Source: Mycobacterium aquaticum
GTDB taxonomy: Bacteria; Actinomycetota; Actinomycetes; Mycobacteriales; Mycobacteriaceae
Direction of reading: 5' to 3'
DNA length: 64,000 bases
Assembly: GCF_002086485.1 (NCBI RefSeq)
Contig: NZ_MVHF01000001.1
Location: forward strand, 368,946 to 432,945
Part shown: positions 28,005 to 38,547 of the stretch, piece after piece
Layout: every line of letters begins with the position of its first letter
How positions within the stretch are numbered: the first letter of the stretch is position 1
Notes under the pieces: generated by a model
Database searches by the model: none
What the model saw: the letters and a program-made list of their open reading frames with translations, nothing else
Told to the model about the DNA's origin: nothing
Translations under genes and position numbers: made by a program

Positions 28005-28922
28005 CTAGAGCTCGGTGAGGCAGTCGAGATCCTCAGGGGACTTGATGGCGCGCGTCGGGGTGCCCTTGAGTTCCCGCTTCGCGATGCCGGCCAACGTGCC
28101 GGCCGGCGGGAATTCGACGATCCCGGTGACCTGGCGCTGACGCATGGTTTCGGTGCACAGGTCCCAGCGCACCGGCTTGGTCAGCTGAGCGACGAGCTTC
28201 TCCATCGCATCGGCGGCCGAGCTGACGGGTTGTCCGTCGGCGTTCGACAGCAGTGTCGCGGTGGGCTCGGCTGTCGTTACAGAGGCTGCGGCGGCCGCGT
28301 AGCCGTCGAGTGCGGAAGCCATGTAGTGGGTGTGGAAGGCACCTGCGGTGGCCAGCTGGCGCACCCGGGCCTTGGCCGGCGGATCCTCGGCCAGCTTCTC
28401 CAGCGCCGACACGGCGCCTGCGGCCACGATCTGACCCGCCGCGTTGCGGTTGGCCGGGACCAGGTCGAGCGACTCAAGGCGGGCCAGCACCTCGGCCTCG
28501 TCACCGCCGAGCACGGCGGACATGCCGGTGGGCTCGACCGCGCAGGCCTTGGCCATCTCGGCACCGCGCGTGGCGGCGAGCTTGACCGCGTCGTCGGCGG
28601 AGATCACGCCGGCGATCGCGTAGGCGGCGATCTCACCGACGGAATGCCCTGCCACGATGGTCTCGGCGGCAGCGACCTTGTCGAGCACGCCGCGCCGGAC
28701 GAGTTCCTCATGGGCGAGCAGGGTGGCGGCCACCACCAGCGGCTGCGTCACTGCGGTGTCGGTGATCTCCTCGGCGGTTGCCGTGGTGCCCAGGCGGGCC
28801 AGATCCAGGCCGCTGATCTGCGACCAGGCCGACAGACGGTCGGCGGCACCGGGCAGCTCCAACCACGGGTTGAGCATGCCGGGTGTCTGCGAGCCCTGTC
28901 CGGGGGCGAGCAATGCGAGCAC
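28005..28922 (-). CDS. fabD: Malonyl-CoA:AcpM acyltransferase FabD
   Basis: 305 aa from GTG 28922. LLAPGQGSQTPGML at the N-terminus and AGHSVGEIAAYA (GHSxG nucleophile) are typical, with a downstream catalytic His in GAFHTHYM. It loads malonate from CoA onto AcpM. GTG 28922 aligns with the remembered M. tuberculosis start (MIALLAPGQG) and has CAAGGA just upstream; another GTG at 28937 would add five residues. First gene of the FAS-II operon; a palindrome about 70-100 nt upstream is the likely MabR site. Confidence 0.93.
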   Translation of the reverse strand: MLALLAPGQGSQTPGMLNPWLELPGAADRLSAWSQISGLDLARLGTTATAEEITDTAVTQPLVVAATLLAHEELVRRGVLDKVAAAETIVAGHSVGEIAAYAIAGVISADDAVKLAATRGAEMAKACAVEPTGMSAVLGGDEAEVLARLESLDLVPANRNAAGQIVAAGAVSALEKLAEDPPAKARVRQLATAGAFHTHYMASALDGYAAAAASVTTAEPTATLLSNADGQPVSSAADAMEKLVAQLTKPVRWDLCTETMRQRQVTGIVEFPPAGTLAGIAKRELKGTPTRAIKSPEDLDCLTEL

Positions 28923-29003
28923 GGGTCCTTGAGGCACGTCATTAAGAGAACACTGTGAAGTTGGTTTTGCGCCGTGTAAGAGATTATGAACCTTGTCTTA
29001 GGT

Positions 29004-29024
29004 TTTTGTGGGATGTCTACAAAA
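29004..29024. promoter_or_regulatory. Inverted repeat upstream of fabD, candidate MabR operator
   Basis: TTTTGT and ACAAAA form perfect 6 bp arms around a 9 nt spacer, about 80 nt upstream of the fabD start, in the gap between mabR (upstream, same strand) and fabD. MabR is known to bind the fasII promoter in mycobacteria; that this palindrome is its site is inferred from position and symmetry. Confidence 0.55.
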
Positions 29025-29085
29025 GTGCACGTTATGCGACATTGCCGATACCCGACCGCGACACAGGTTTTTGGCAAGACGGCCG

Positions 29086-30372
29086 CTACCAGGCCCGACG
29101 CCCGCTTCCGCCGGCCGGTCCGACGGCGGGAACCGCCTTGGCGATGCTGTTTGACGTGCTCGACTGAGACGGCTGCGAGCTCAACCGCCCGACGCTCGCC
29201 GCCACCCTCAGCACGTAGGCATCCCGGGGCACCGCAGGGTCGCGCCCGGTGAAGTCGGCGATCCGTTTCAGCCGGTACCGGACGGTATTTGGATGAACGA
29301 ACAATTTGCGGGCGCAGGCCTCGATCGCGCCGCCGGAATCGAGGTAGGCGTCAAGGGTTTCGGTCAGCGCGGGTCCGGCATCGGACAGCGGCCGCATGAC
29401 CTCCGTCGCCAGGGCCGCGATTGCGTCCATATCCCCGAGCAGTGCACGTTCCGGCAGCAGCTCGCGGGCCGGGACCGGCCGCGGCGCGCCGCTCCACCCG
29501 GCCACGGCGTTCATCCCTGAGATCGCCTCGGTCGCGCTGCGGTGCGCGGCCGTCAGCGTGTGCGCCAACGGGCCGATCACCACCGGGCCGTCGGCGAACA
29601 CCGTCATCAGATCGGTCAGGAACCGGTCGGTCGGCGACAGCGGACCGGACACGATGGTGACCAACCAGGTGCCGTGCACGTCGGAAAGGGCGGCTCGGTC
29701 GTGGCGCTGCACGACGTCGCGCACGTCGTCGCTGGCCATATCTATGCGGTCCGGGTGCGGCAGCCCGACGATCACCGTCGCGGGAGCGGTGGCATCCCAG
29801 TTCAGTGCCGCGGCCTGGGACTGCAACTCAGGCCCCACGTCGCCGCGCACCACGGCGTCGACGACGTTGGCCTCCATCCGCCGGTCCCACGCGCCGCGGG
29901 CCTCGGCCTGATCGGCATACGCGCTGGCAGCCGCGAAGGCCAGGTCACGGCTGTACCGCAGGATGCCTGCCGTCAGTGCCGTCAGTTGTTCCTCCGAGCG
30001 GGCCAGCAGCGGCACGACCTCTTCGAAGAACTCCATGGTGGTGCGCACCATCTCCACCGACTGCCGCAGGGCGATCCGCCGCCGCAGGTCCTGCGGCACC
30101 ACTTCGAAGGCCTGCGCGGTGTAGCCGACGTCGCTCTGCGGGTTGCGCATCCATTCCACGAAGTTGACGACGGCGGTCTGGACCACCAGTTGCACGCTGG
30201 CCCGCTGCGACGCGTCGAGCTCGGCGAAGAACGACAAACGGTCTTCCATCGCGTGCACAGCCTCGGTGGCCAGCCGGCCGGAATACTGCTTCAGGCGGCG
30301 CAGCGTCGAGTCCGGCACCGCCTCCAGCACCTCGACCGTGGTCTTCGGCGGGACGAACCGATTGTCGGGCAT
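29086..30372 (-). CDS. mabR: PucR-type regulator of mycolic acid synthesis, MabR
   Basis: 428 aa. A central all-alpha/GGDEF-like PucR region and a C-terminal HTH_30 motif, CARKLFVHPNTVRYRLKRI, mark a CdaR/PucR regulator. It sits directly upstream of fabD on the same strand, the position of MabR (Rv2242), which senses long-chain acyl-CoA and controls FAS-II expression. The C-terminal tail after the HTH is Ser/Ala/Gly-rich and low-complexity. It lies downstream of aceE beyond a strong hairpin. Confidence 0.92.
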   Translation of the reverse strand: MPDNRFVPPKTTVEVLEAVPDSTLRRLKQYSGRLATEAVHAMEDRLSFFAELDASQRASVQLVVQTAVVNFVEWMRNPQSDVGYTAQAFEVVPQDLRRRIALRQSVEMVRTTMEFFEEVVPLLARSEEQLTALTAGILRYSRDLAFAAASAYADQAEARGAWDRRMEANVVDAVVRGDVGPELQSQAAALNWDATAPATVIVGLPHPDRIDMASDDVRDVVQRHDRAALSDVHGTWLVTIVSGPLSPTDRFLTDLMTVFADGPVVIGPLAHTLTAAHRSATEAISGMNAVAGWSGAPRPVPARELLPERALLGDMDAIAALATEVMRPLSDAGPALTETLDAYLDSGGAIEACARKLFVHPNTVRYRLKRIADFTGRDPAVPRDAYVLRVAASVGRLSSQPSQSSTSNSIAKAVPAVGPAGGSGRRAW

Positions 30373-30419
30373 CCCTAAAAGCTACGCCGAACTTCTGGGG
30401 GATTCCTCCAAACGGCTTT

Positions 30420-30484
30420 CCGGCGAGCAGACACTCGGGTACGCGACACGCGGCATTTCGGGTACCGCCGTGTCTGCTCGCCGG
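30420..30484. terminator. 15 bp hairpin after aceE
   Basis: CCGGCGAGCAGACAC pairs perfectly with GTGTCTGCTCGCCGG around a 35 nt central region that itself contains short pairings (CGGGTAC/GGGTACC). It occupies the gap between the aceE stop and the mabR start on the same strand, so it should end aceE transcription. The core GAGCAGAC stem matches the hairpin at 23547-23602. Confidence 0.7.
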
Positions 30485-30490
30485 GGAACG

Positions 30491-33280
<2,790 letters not shown>

Positions 33281-33425
33281 CTTCCGCTCCTTGTTAGGCG
33301 GTTAACAACTGATGGGTGCTTGTGGCGTCCTCTATCGTCCACCTATCGTGCCGTATTCGTGCCGCTGGGGTGTCGAGTGCAATGAACCCATCGGAATCGG
33401 TTCCAGCCGGTAACGTCTGCAGACC

Positions 33426-34001
33426 GTGCTGGTGGGTGGACAGTGTCGGGCGCGGCTGCGGGTCGCCGCGTTCGCGGTCGGGAGTGCGGCGTCGATCGCC
33501 ATGGTGATCGTCGGCTGCACGCGCATGACCGACGGCGCAGCCGTCGCCAACCAGCAGGACGCCCAGGTGTACCGGGCTTCGATCTCGGCTTCGATCGACG
33601 CGTCGAAGTCGAGCTCCGCGACCCGCGAGTCGGAACGACAGGCCTCGCTGACCACCCAGGCGGTCCACGCGGTGTGTGAGGACATGAGCACCTCATCGGT
33701 CGACGCGGTCAACGCCGTCAACGCCTATGTCACGGCCGCCAACAACCACGGCGACGTGCAGTCGAAGGTCGGCCCGGCAGCCGATGCCCTCAACCACAGC
33801 GCTGACCTGGTCAGTTCCGGCTCAGTCGACGCGCTCGCGCCGGATCTGCGTGCCGCCCTGAACGAATGGGTGGACGCTGCGCGGGCGCTCGCGGCGGCCA
33901 TTTCGAGCAACGCGGCGGTCGACACGATCAACGCCGCGACCGACCGATCCAACACCGCCAAGACCAACGCGCTGGACCGCTGCGACAAGGCGTATCGATG
34001 A
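33426..34001 (+). CDS. Predicted lipoprotein, Rv2240c-like
   Basis: 191 aa from GTG 33426. After an Arg-rich start comes a hydrophobic core (VAAFAVGSAASIAMVIVGC) ending in a lipobox VIVGC, so the mature protein probably begins with a lipid-modified Cys near residue 30. The mature part is Ser/Ala/Asn-rich and helical (long A/S/D runs), with two further Cys (VCEDM, DRCDKAY). Function unknown. Divergent from aceE, as in M. tuberculosis from memory. Confidence 0.72.
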   Translation: MLVGGQCRARLRVAAFAVGSAASIAMVIVGCTRMTDGAAVANQQDAQVYRASISASIDASKSSSATRESERQASLTTQAVHAVCEDMSTSSVDAVNAVNAYVTAANNHGDVQSKVGPAADALNHSADLVSSGSVDALAPDLRAALNEWVDAARALAAAISSNAAVDTINAATDRSNTAKTNALDRCDKAYR

Positions 34002-34096
34002 ACTGCCCGGCATGCGCCCGTACTCGGACACCGACGTGCGACGATTAGGACGAAAACGCATCACGAGTGCACTTGGAGCCTGAAGGAGGATCGACG

Positions 34097-34528
34097 GTGG
34101 TCGCGGCGGGGAAGGACTCTGACCCGAACTACGCCCAAAGTCTGGGCATCAACAAGGATCAGATAGTCCAGGAATTGGGCTGGGATGAGGACACCGACGA
34201 CGACATCCGGGCCGACATCGAGGATGCGTGCGGCTCTGAGCTGCTCGACGAAGATGCGGACGAAGTGGTCGATGTCGTCTTGCTGTGGTGGCGGGACGGC
34301 GACGGAGACCTCGTGGACCGGTTGATGGACGCCATCACCCCGCTGGCCGAGGACGGGGTCATCTGGGTGATCACGCCAAAGACCGGCAAGCCCGGGCACG
34401 TGCAGCCCGCCGAGATCGCCGAATCGGCTCCGACGGCCGGGTTGATGCAGACCTCGTCGGCCAAGCTGGGGGACTGGACGGCGAGCCGGCTGGTGCAGCC
34501 GAAGTCCAAGGCGGCAGGTAGGCGCTAG
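34097..34528 (+). CDS. DUF3052 family protein
   Basis: 143 aa. The N-terminal YAQSLGINKDQIVQELGWDE and the acidic segment DIRADIEDACGSELLDEDAD followed by VVLLWWRDGDGDL are the DUF3052 signature of actinobacteria; function not established. GTG 34097 has AGGAGG about 7 nt upstream, which decides it over the in-frame upstream start. It precedes ahpE by only 3 nt, so the two are co-transcribed (Rv2239c-ahpE from memory). Confidence 0.85.
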   Translation: MVAAGKDSDPNYAQSLGINKDQIVQELGWDEDTDDDIRADIEDACGSELLDEDADEVVDVVLLWWRDGDGDLVDRLMDAITPLAEDGVIWVITPKTGKPGHVQPAEIAESAPTAGLMQTSSAKLGDWTASRLVQPKSKAAGRR

Positions 34529-34531
34529 GCG

Positions 34532-34993
34532 GTGCTCGAGGTAGGAACCGCAGCGCCCGATTTCACGCTGCGGGACCAGAACGGCCGCCCGGTGACCCTG
34601 AGCGGCTTCCGCAACACCAAAGATGTCCTGCTGGTGTTCTTCCCGTTGGCGTTCACCGCCGTCTGCCAAGGCGAGCTCGATGAGATCCGGGACAATCTCG
34701 CCGCCTACCAAAACGACGACACCGCAACGCTGACCATCTCCGTCGGGCCTCCGCCCACCCACAAGATCTGGTCTGGCCAAAGCGGTTTCACCTTCCCGGT
34801 GCTGTCCGACTTCTGGCCGCACGGCGCCGTATCGCAGGCCTACGGCGTCTTCAACGACGACGCGGGCTATCCGAATCGCGGCACCTTCGTCATCGACCGA
34901 TCCGGCGTCATCCGCTTCGCCGAGGCAATGGAACCCGGCCAGGCACGCGATCAATCCGTGTGGCGGCAGGCCTTGGCGGCCCTGCGCGCGTAG
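34532..34993 (+). CDS. ahpE: One-cysteine peroxiredoxin AhpE
   Basis: 153 aa from GTG 34532. Peroxidatic motif FPLAFTAVCQGELDEI (PxxxT/SxxC) and FPVLSDFWPHGAVSQAYGVF match mycobacterial AhpE almost throughout. It reduces peroxides and peroxynitrite in the cytosol and is recycled through mycothiol/mycoredoxin. No resolving Cys is visible, as expected. Followed by tRNA-Val 45 nt later. Confidence 0.95.
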   Translation: MLEVGTAAPDFTLRDQNGRPVTLSGFRNTKDVLLVFFPLAFTAVCQGELDEIRDNLAAYQNDDTATLTISVGPPPTHKIWSGQSGFTFPVLSDFWPHGAVSQAYGVFNDDAGYPNRGTFVIDRSGVIRFAEAMEPGQARDQSVWRQALAALRA

Positions 34994-35038
34994 CGGATTT
35001 CCGGTCAAGGTGCCCCGCCGTGTACCGTGCCTGCGACG

Positions 35039-35110
35039 GGGCGCGTAGCTCAGTGGTAGAGCTCTGGTTTTACACACCAGCGGTCGGCGGTTCGATACCG
35101 TCCGCGCCCA
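35039..35110 (+). tRNA. valV: tRNA-Val (anticodon TAC)
   Basis: Cloverleaf checked by hand: acceptor GGGCGCG pairs with CGCGCCC; D-arm GCTC...GAGC; anticodon stem CTGGT/ACCAG around TTTACAC gives anticodon TAC (reads GUA/GUG Val); T-arm GGCGG-TTCGATA-CCGTC with one G-U pair. Discriminator A at 35110, CCA not encoded. It is the boundary between the conserved ahpE block and the accessory region. Confidence 0.97.
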
Positions 35111-35244
35111 CTCTTGTTTCCTCAGGTCAGTACGAGATTTATCTGTAACCGGCCTCCGGGCCCCGGGCTCGATGACCCAGGTCGACCCATTCGGAAATTG
35201 ATCCGTTCGCGATGACCCAGCTGTGAACCGGTCGTCTGTGTGGC

Positions 35245-35385
35245 TCAACCAGGCCGCCGCCACGCCTTGGACAGTGTGTCGGCAGCGCCGGTGCACGCCG
35301 CGGCGATCACCTCGGCGCCTGTGTCGAGGTCCACCAAATCCCAAGCGACAGAGAATATTTCGCCATGGCGCAAACCCGGACGACG
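35245..35385 (-). pseudogene. Possible tyrosine integrase remnant beside tRNA-Val
   Basis: Between two stops, the minus strand reads RRPGLRHGEIFSVAWDLVDL and a short tail ending AWRRPG. GLRHGEIF-x-x-x-W-x-x-VDLDTG resembles the catalytic Arg box of phage/plasmid tyrosine recombinases (typically GLRxGEhhALRWxDVDLDxG). No start and no His/Tyr boxes are present, so it would be a decayed fragment. Its position 135 nt downstream of a tRNA gene is where such integrases sit. Only about 20 residues support the call. The rest of 35111-35511 shows no gene, apart from a repeated CGATGACCCAG near 35169 and 35208. Confidence 0.35.
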
Positions 35386-35511
35386 TCAGCCGCCACGCGA
35401 TGTGGAAGCATCACTCATCGCAGGAGGAACGTGGGCGCCGCGGAGTCGTCAAGTCGCCCTGGACGATTGCCGCGGGAAGGTTCCGCTGCCGGTCGACGAC
35501 GGGATTCACCG

Positions 35512-36720
35512 TCAGGTGCGAGCAGCGGTCCCTGCGTCGTTACCATCGAGGTTCGCGGACTTCGGAGTGGGCGAGCTGCTCACCACGATCTGGTTGCGGC
35601 CACCGAGTTTGGCCTTGTACAGCGCCTTGTCTGCCGTCTCGAGCAGCTCCGTCAGCTGCGACCGCGAGTCAGCGGGCGCGATCCCGAAGCTTGCGGTCAC
35701 CGTCATCCCGCCGCCGATCGCGGGCGCCCCGCCGGCGATCCGGTGCCGAACAGACTCTGCCCATTCCACAGCCGACGGCAACCCGACGTGAGGCAGCAGA
35801 ACCGCGAACTCTTCGCCGCCGATGCGCCCTACGATCCGCCCGTCCAGCGGTGGTTCGGTGAGTATCTGCGCGAAGGCGGTCAGGACCGCGTCTCCGCCGG
35901 CGTGGCCAAGAGCATCATTGACCGCCTTGAAGAAGTCCATGTCGGCCAGGACCATGACAGACCGCTCGGCGCTTCGCAGTTCCACTTCCGCGCGGCGCTT
36001 GAAGCCGCGCCGGTTCAGCAGACCCGTCAGTTCGTCACAGTCGCGCTGCGACCGCAGTTCCTGCACCATGTCGACGACGGTGACGGCCAGCAAGGTGACC
36101 ATGCAGGCGGGCAAGACCACGGTGACGGCCACGATCAGGCACAGCTCGAGATTCGACTGCATGTAGCTGTCCAGGTCCGCTGGTGTCCTGATCTCGCGCG
36201 GCACCGCCGAGAACGGCGCCACCACCACACCGGCGCCGAGCGAAGCCGCCAACGCAACCGTTGAGATCAGGGCGGCCCGATCGGGGCCGGTCTTCGGGAT
36301 CCGCGCCCAGAGCCGGCGCGCCACCCCGAGAAGCAGCAACGCGGTCCCGAGGTTCTGCGTGACAACCCGCCCGACCAGCAGGGGAGACAGGTAGGCGAAG
36401 GCCCAGACGATGGTGATCATCGCGACGAGATAGGCGAGGACGGTCAGACGTGGCAACCGGTACCCGACGCGGCGCAGCAGGCCCTCGGCGAGCATGACCA
36501 TGGCGATCGGGAACAGGACGCCGTGGATCGACGAGGCTAGCGCCGTTGTCGTCGGCACAGAGAGTGCGACGGTGCCGGCTGAGTAAACAGCGATGGCGCC
36601 CGCGAAGTACAACGCGCAGGTTCGGCCCCGGTCGACGCCCCAGACGATGACGAAGAGCAGCCCGATACCCGCCATCACGAACGATCCGAGGGTGACGGCG
36701 ATCAGCCAGTCCGTCGACAC
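35512..36720 (-). CDS. Membrane-bound diguanylate cyclase (GGDEF domain)
   Basis: About 402 aa from GTG 36720 (or 411 from GTG 36747). The N-terminal half has six or seven hydrophobic helices (for example LIAVTLGSFVMAGIGLLFVI), then a C-terminal GGDEF domain starting DELTGLLNRRGF with DMDFFKAVNDALGHAGGDAV and active site RIGGEEFAVLL (GGEEF, competent for GTP cyclisation to c-di-GMP). The RxxD inhibitory site expected just before GGEEF is absent, so product inhibition may be lost. No EAL partner is nearby. Confidence 0.85.
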   Translation of the reverse strand: MSTDWLIAVTLGSFVMAGIGLLFVIVWGVDRGRTCALYFAGAIAVYSAGTVALSVPTTTALASSIHGVLFPIAMVMLAEGLLRRVGYRLPRLTVLAYLVAMITIVWAFAYLSPLLVGRVVTQNLGTALLLLGVARRLWARIPKTGPDRAALISTVALAASLGAGVVVAPFSAVPREIRTPADLDSYMQSNLELCLIVAVTVVLPACMVTLLAVTVVDMVQELRSQRDCDELTGLLNRRGFKRRAEVELRSAERSVMVLADMDFFKAVNDALGHAGGDAVLTAFAQILTEPPLDGRIVGRIGGEEFAVLLPHVGLPSAVEWAESVRHRIAGGAPAIGGGMTVTASFGIAPADSRSQLTELLETADKALYKAKLGGRNQIVVSSSPTPKSANLDGNDAGTAART

Positions 36721-37043
36721 GACCGGCCCCTCGTTCGGGCAGCGCACACGCGGCGGAGTCTATCCGCCTGCTCAGACGGTGCTTTCACGGCAGCAAACGG
36801 CAGGGCGGCGTGGCCACAGCGGTTTGCCGCGTGTACTTGTGCGCGTTCGCGTAGTGAAAGACGCCGACCGGGGTGTTCTGCCCCGGAGTGATGGTGACGT
36901 CCCTACGGCACATCTGCGAGGCCGGGTATCCGTTGTTTGGACCGGCGACATGGGGGCAACCCAACTAGAACGACGCATACCGATACGGGTAGCGCGGCGC
37001 GAACTGAGTTCGGGGGCTTGCACAGAACAGGGAGGTTCGGCTC
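36721..37043. other. Intergenic stretch, one unexplained open frame
   Basis: No confident gene. On the minus strand, 36785-36964 is open for about 60 codons and includes GYPASQMCRRDVTITPGQ and VGVFHYANAHKYTRQ, which reads like the end of a real secreted protein. It lacks an ATG with a ribosome site near its beginning and could be a fragment. The plus strand near 37030 carries the AGGGAGG site of the next gene. Confidence 0.3.
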
Positions 37044-37313
37044 ATGGCAGCCGACAACAGGGTCCGAGTACTTGCAGCGGTCGCTGGCGGTGGGGCCGTG
37101 GTGGCGCTGGGTTGGCTAGGCGCCACGTCCGGCGATTCCAGCAACATGGCAGTGCATCTGCCTCCGCCGCCACCGACCGTTGGCCATACGGTCATGTCGC
37201 TGGGGGCGACGACGACCACCTCGATGCCACCGACCGAGCCGGCTGTCAGCAAGGCCCTGCCGTCGATCACAGGTTCGGCCACGCTTCCGTCGGAAGAGGT
37301 CGGCTTGCCGTGA
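37044..37313 (+). CDS. Small exported or membrane-anchored Pro/Thr-rich protein
   Basis: 89 aa. One N-terminal hydrophobic helix (VLAAVAGGGAVVALGWLGA) after a short basic start, then a low-complexity Pro/Ser/Thr-rich tail (HLPPPPPTVGHTV, TTTTSMPPTEPA). Good AGGGAGG site 8 nt before ATG. No family recognised. It lies 284 nt upstream of hxsA on the same strand, so it might be a neighbour of the Hxs locus, but nothing links it functionally. Confidence 0.6.
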   Translation: MAADNRVRVLAAVAGGGAVVALGWLGATSGDSSNMAVHLPPPPPTVGHTVMSLGATTTTSMPPTEPAVSKALPSITGSATLPSEEVGLP

Positions 37314-37479
37314 CCCCTCGGGTGAGAAAGCCCGTCGCAGAGCACGAGGCGTTGCCGCGGAACGCAAGACCGCGTCAAATTCCTTGGGGCGCCAGTCATA
37401 TCGTGATGTTGGCGCCGAGTCGGTAGCGCCCAGCGCGCGGTTCCGCTCTCACAGATTCCTCGATTAGCGCCGTTGGGCC

Positions 37480-37507
37480 CTGACGTTGGCGTCAACTTTG
37501 CTATAAA
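37480..37507 (+). promoter_or_regulatory. Candidate promoter of the hxs operon
   Basis: CTGACG (37480-37485) and TATAAA (37502-37507) are spaced by 16 nt and resemble -35/-10 elements; TATAAA stands out in this GC-rich DNA. A small palindrome, TGACG-TTGG-CGTCA (37481-37494), overlaps the -35 and could be an operator. The start of hxsA is 90 nt downstream. This is the only promoter-like element seen before the four hxs genes. Confidence 0.4.
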
Positions 37508-37597
37508 TTCCGGCAGCGAGTTCACAGCGTTCCGACAGCGCGGTCACGGAGGAAGCGGCGATGAGACACACGGCGAGTTCGTCCACAGAGGTCGACG

Positions 37598-38191
37598 ATG
37601 CGTGACACTCCGAAAATCGTCAGCCTCGCTACCGCGCTTGCGGCTCTCGCGACTCCCGCAGCTGCACCGCCAATCGCTGAGGCGGCCGACGCCGACGAGT
37701 ATCGGGTTGCCAGAGATGCGATGGGGAAGATCCCAGCGGAGCCTGAGGTTTCCCTGCCGGGTGATCTGGAGCTGATGAGCTTCACCGTGCACCAGGCCAG
37801 CGACGGTATTTTGTTTCCGCAGCACAGTTCTCACTCGTCGCATTCGTCTCACTCCTCTCATGTTTCGCACGCATCGTCCAGCCCTGGGATTGGTGGGCCC
37901 TATGTGCCTTACGTGCCGTACGTGCCAGGCCCTGCCTATGTACCGCCTGCGGTGGTCCCGCCGGCAGCGACCTCACCGAGCACCTCGGCCGCACCTGCAC
38001 CGGCGCCCGGCACCGACATCGCCTACGTCGCGTGCACGCGGGCGAGCAGCGGTTTCGGTGTGAACGACATCGCCAGCGAACTCGAAGGGGCCTACGGCGT
38101 GGCGGCAGCCGATGCGGTAAATATTGCCAAGCAGGCGTTGGCCGCTGTGCTCGGCGGCGGGCACTACTGCGACGGCTACCGCCATGACTGA
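37598..38191 (+). CDS. hxsA: His-Xaa-Ser repeat protein HxsA, presumed substrate of the radical SAM pair
   Basis: 197 aa. An N-terminal signal peptide (IVSLATALAALATPAAA; cleavage probably around residues 22-30) is followed by a 45-residue linker. Six tandem H-x-S triplets cover residues 76-93 (HSS four times, HVS, HAS), preceded by ILFPQ. A Tyr/Val/Pro repeat follows (PYVPYVPYVPGPAYVPP, about 101-117), then a Pro/Ala/Ser linker and a compact C-terminal domain with two Cys (C146, C191). The H-x-S tract directly beside HxsD, HxsB and HxsC genes defines the Hxs system. The repeats are the likely modification target; the chemistry is unknown to me. Start ATG 37598 has AGAGG about 6 nt upstream. 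Confidence 0.85.
   Translation: MRDTPKIVSLATALAALATPAAAPPIAEAADADEYRVARDAMGKIPAEPEVSLPGDLELMSFTVHQASDGILFPQHSSHSSHSSHSSHVSHASSSPGIGGPYVPYVPYVPGPAYVPPAVVPPAATSPSTSAAPAPAPGTDIAYVACTRASSGFGVNDIASELEGAYGVAAADAVNIAKQALAAVLGGGHYCDGYRHD
37823..37876 (+). repeat. Six tandem His-Xaa-Ser codon triplets in hxsA
   Basis: The stretch encodes H76-S93 as six 9-nt units. The units differ at synonymous positions (CAC/CAT; AGT-TCT, TCG-TCG, TCG-TCT, TCC-TCT, GTT-TCG, GCA-TCG), so the amino-acid pattern is kept while the DNA has diverged. This argues for selection on the peptide rather than recent slippage. Confidence 0.9.
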
Positions 38192-38238
38192 TCGCCGTTG
38201 TCCTCCTTGGCGTCCAGCACGTCGTGCGCTGACGGCCG

Positions 38239-38544
38239 ATGGGCAACTTCTCAATGCCTGATGTCGTCGTGGACTTCAGCGTGTCGACACAATCGCTCGG
38301 CGCGTTGCAAGAAGCCGCTTACCGCCTGATCGGGCAAGCCACGTGCCAGATCGACCAAGCGGACGGCCGATACGTCTGCCGACTTTCACCATCGCAGCCG
38401 CAGCTTCACGGAGCCGAGTTGCGCTCTCACTTCCTGAACCTCGTGACAGACGAAAACCTCCGCGAGAAAGTGAGTAGAGAGACTGACCGACTGCGAGACG
38501 TCATTGTCGCCTTGGCTTTCGGCTCTCTGGCGGACGGGGACTGA
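38239..38544 (+). CDS. hxsD: His-Xaa-Ser system protein HxsD
   Basis: 101 aa, matching the small HxsD family (about 100 aa). It begins near MPDVVVDFSVSTQSLGALQE with AAYRLIGQATCQI, and ends with a helix-rich FLNLVTDENLREKVSRETDR, where the LxNxxxDxxLRE core of the family is visible. Its role is unknown; being small and conserved in these loci, it may chaperone or recognise the precursor. ATG 38239 is used; ATG 38254 would give a 96-aa protein. It is 47 nt after hxsA and 3 nt before hxsB. Confidence 0.82.
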   Translation: MGNFSMPDVVVDFSVSTQSLGALQEAAYRLIGQATCQIDQADGRYVCRLSPSQPQLHGAELRSHFLNLVTDENLREKVSRETDRLRDVIVALAFGSLADGD

Positions 38545-38547
38545 AAC

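Noticed and set aside
28938..29085. Possible small gene between fabD and mabR
   Set aside because: Frames here are short and without ribosome sites; the region is better explained as the fasII promoter.
35169..35219. Direct repeat CGATGACCCAG as an insertion-sequence end
   Set aside because: Only 11 nt repeated in direct orientation about 39 nt apart, with no transposase nearby; insufficient.
34061..35344. Long minus-strand open frame across DUF3052, ahpE and tRNA-Val
   Set aside because: It is antisense to two well-supported genes and a tRNA, and its translation has no domain features.
35240..36264. Several plus-strand frames after tRNA-Val
   Set aside because: They run antisense through the GGDEF gene and have no ribosome sites or motifs.
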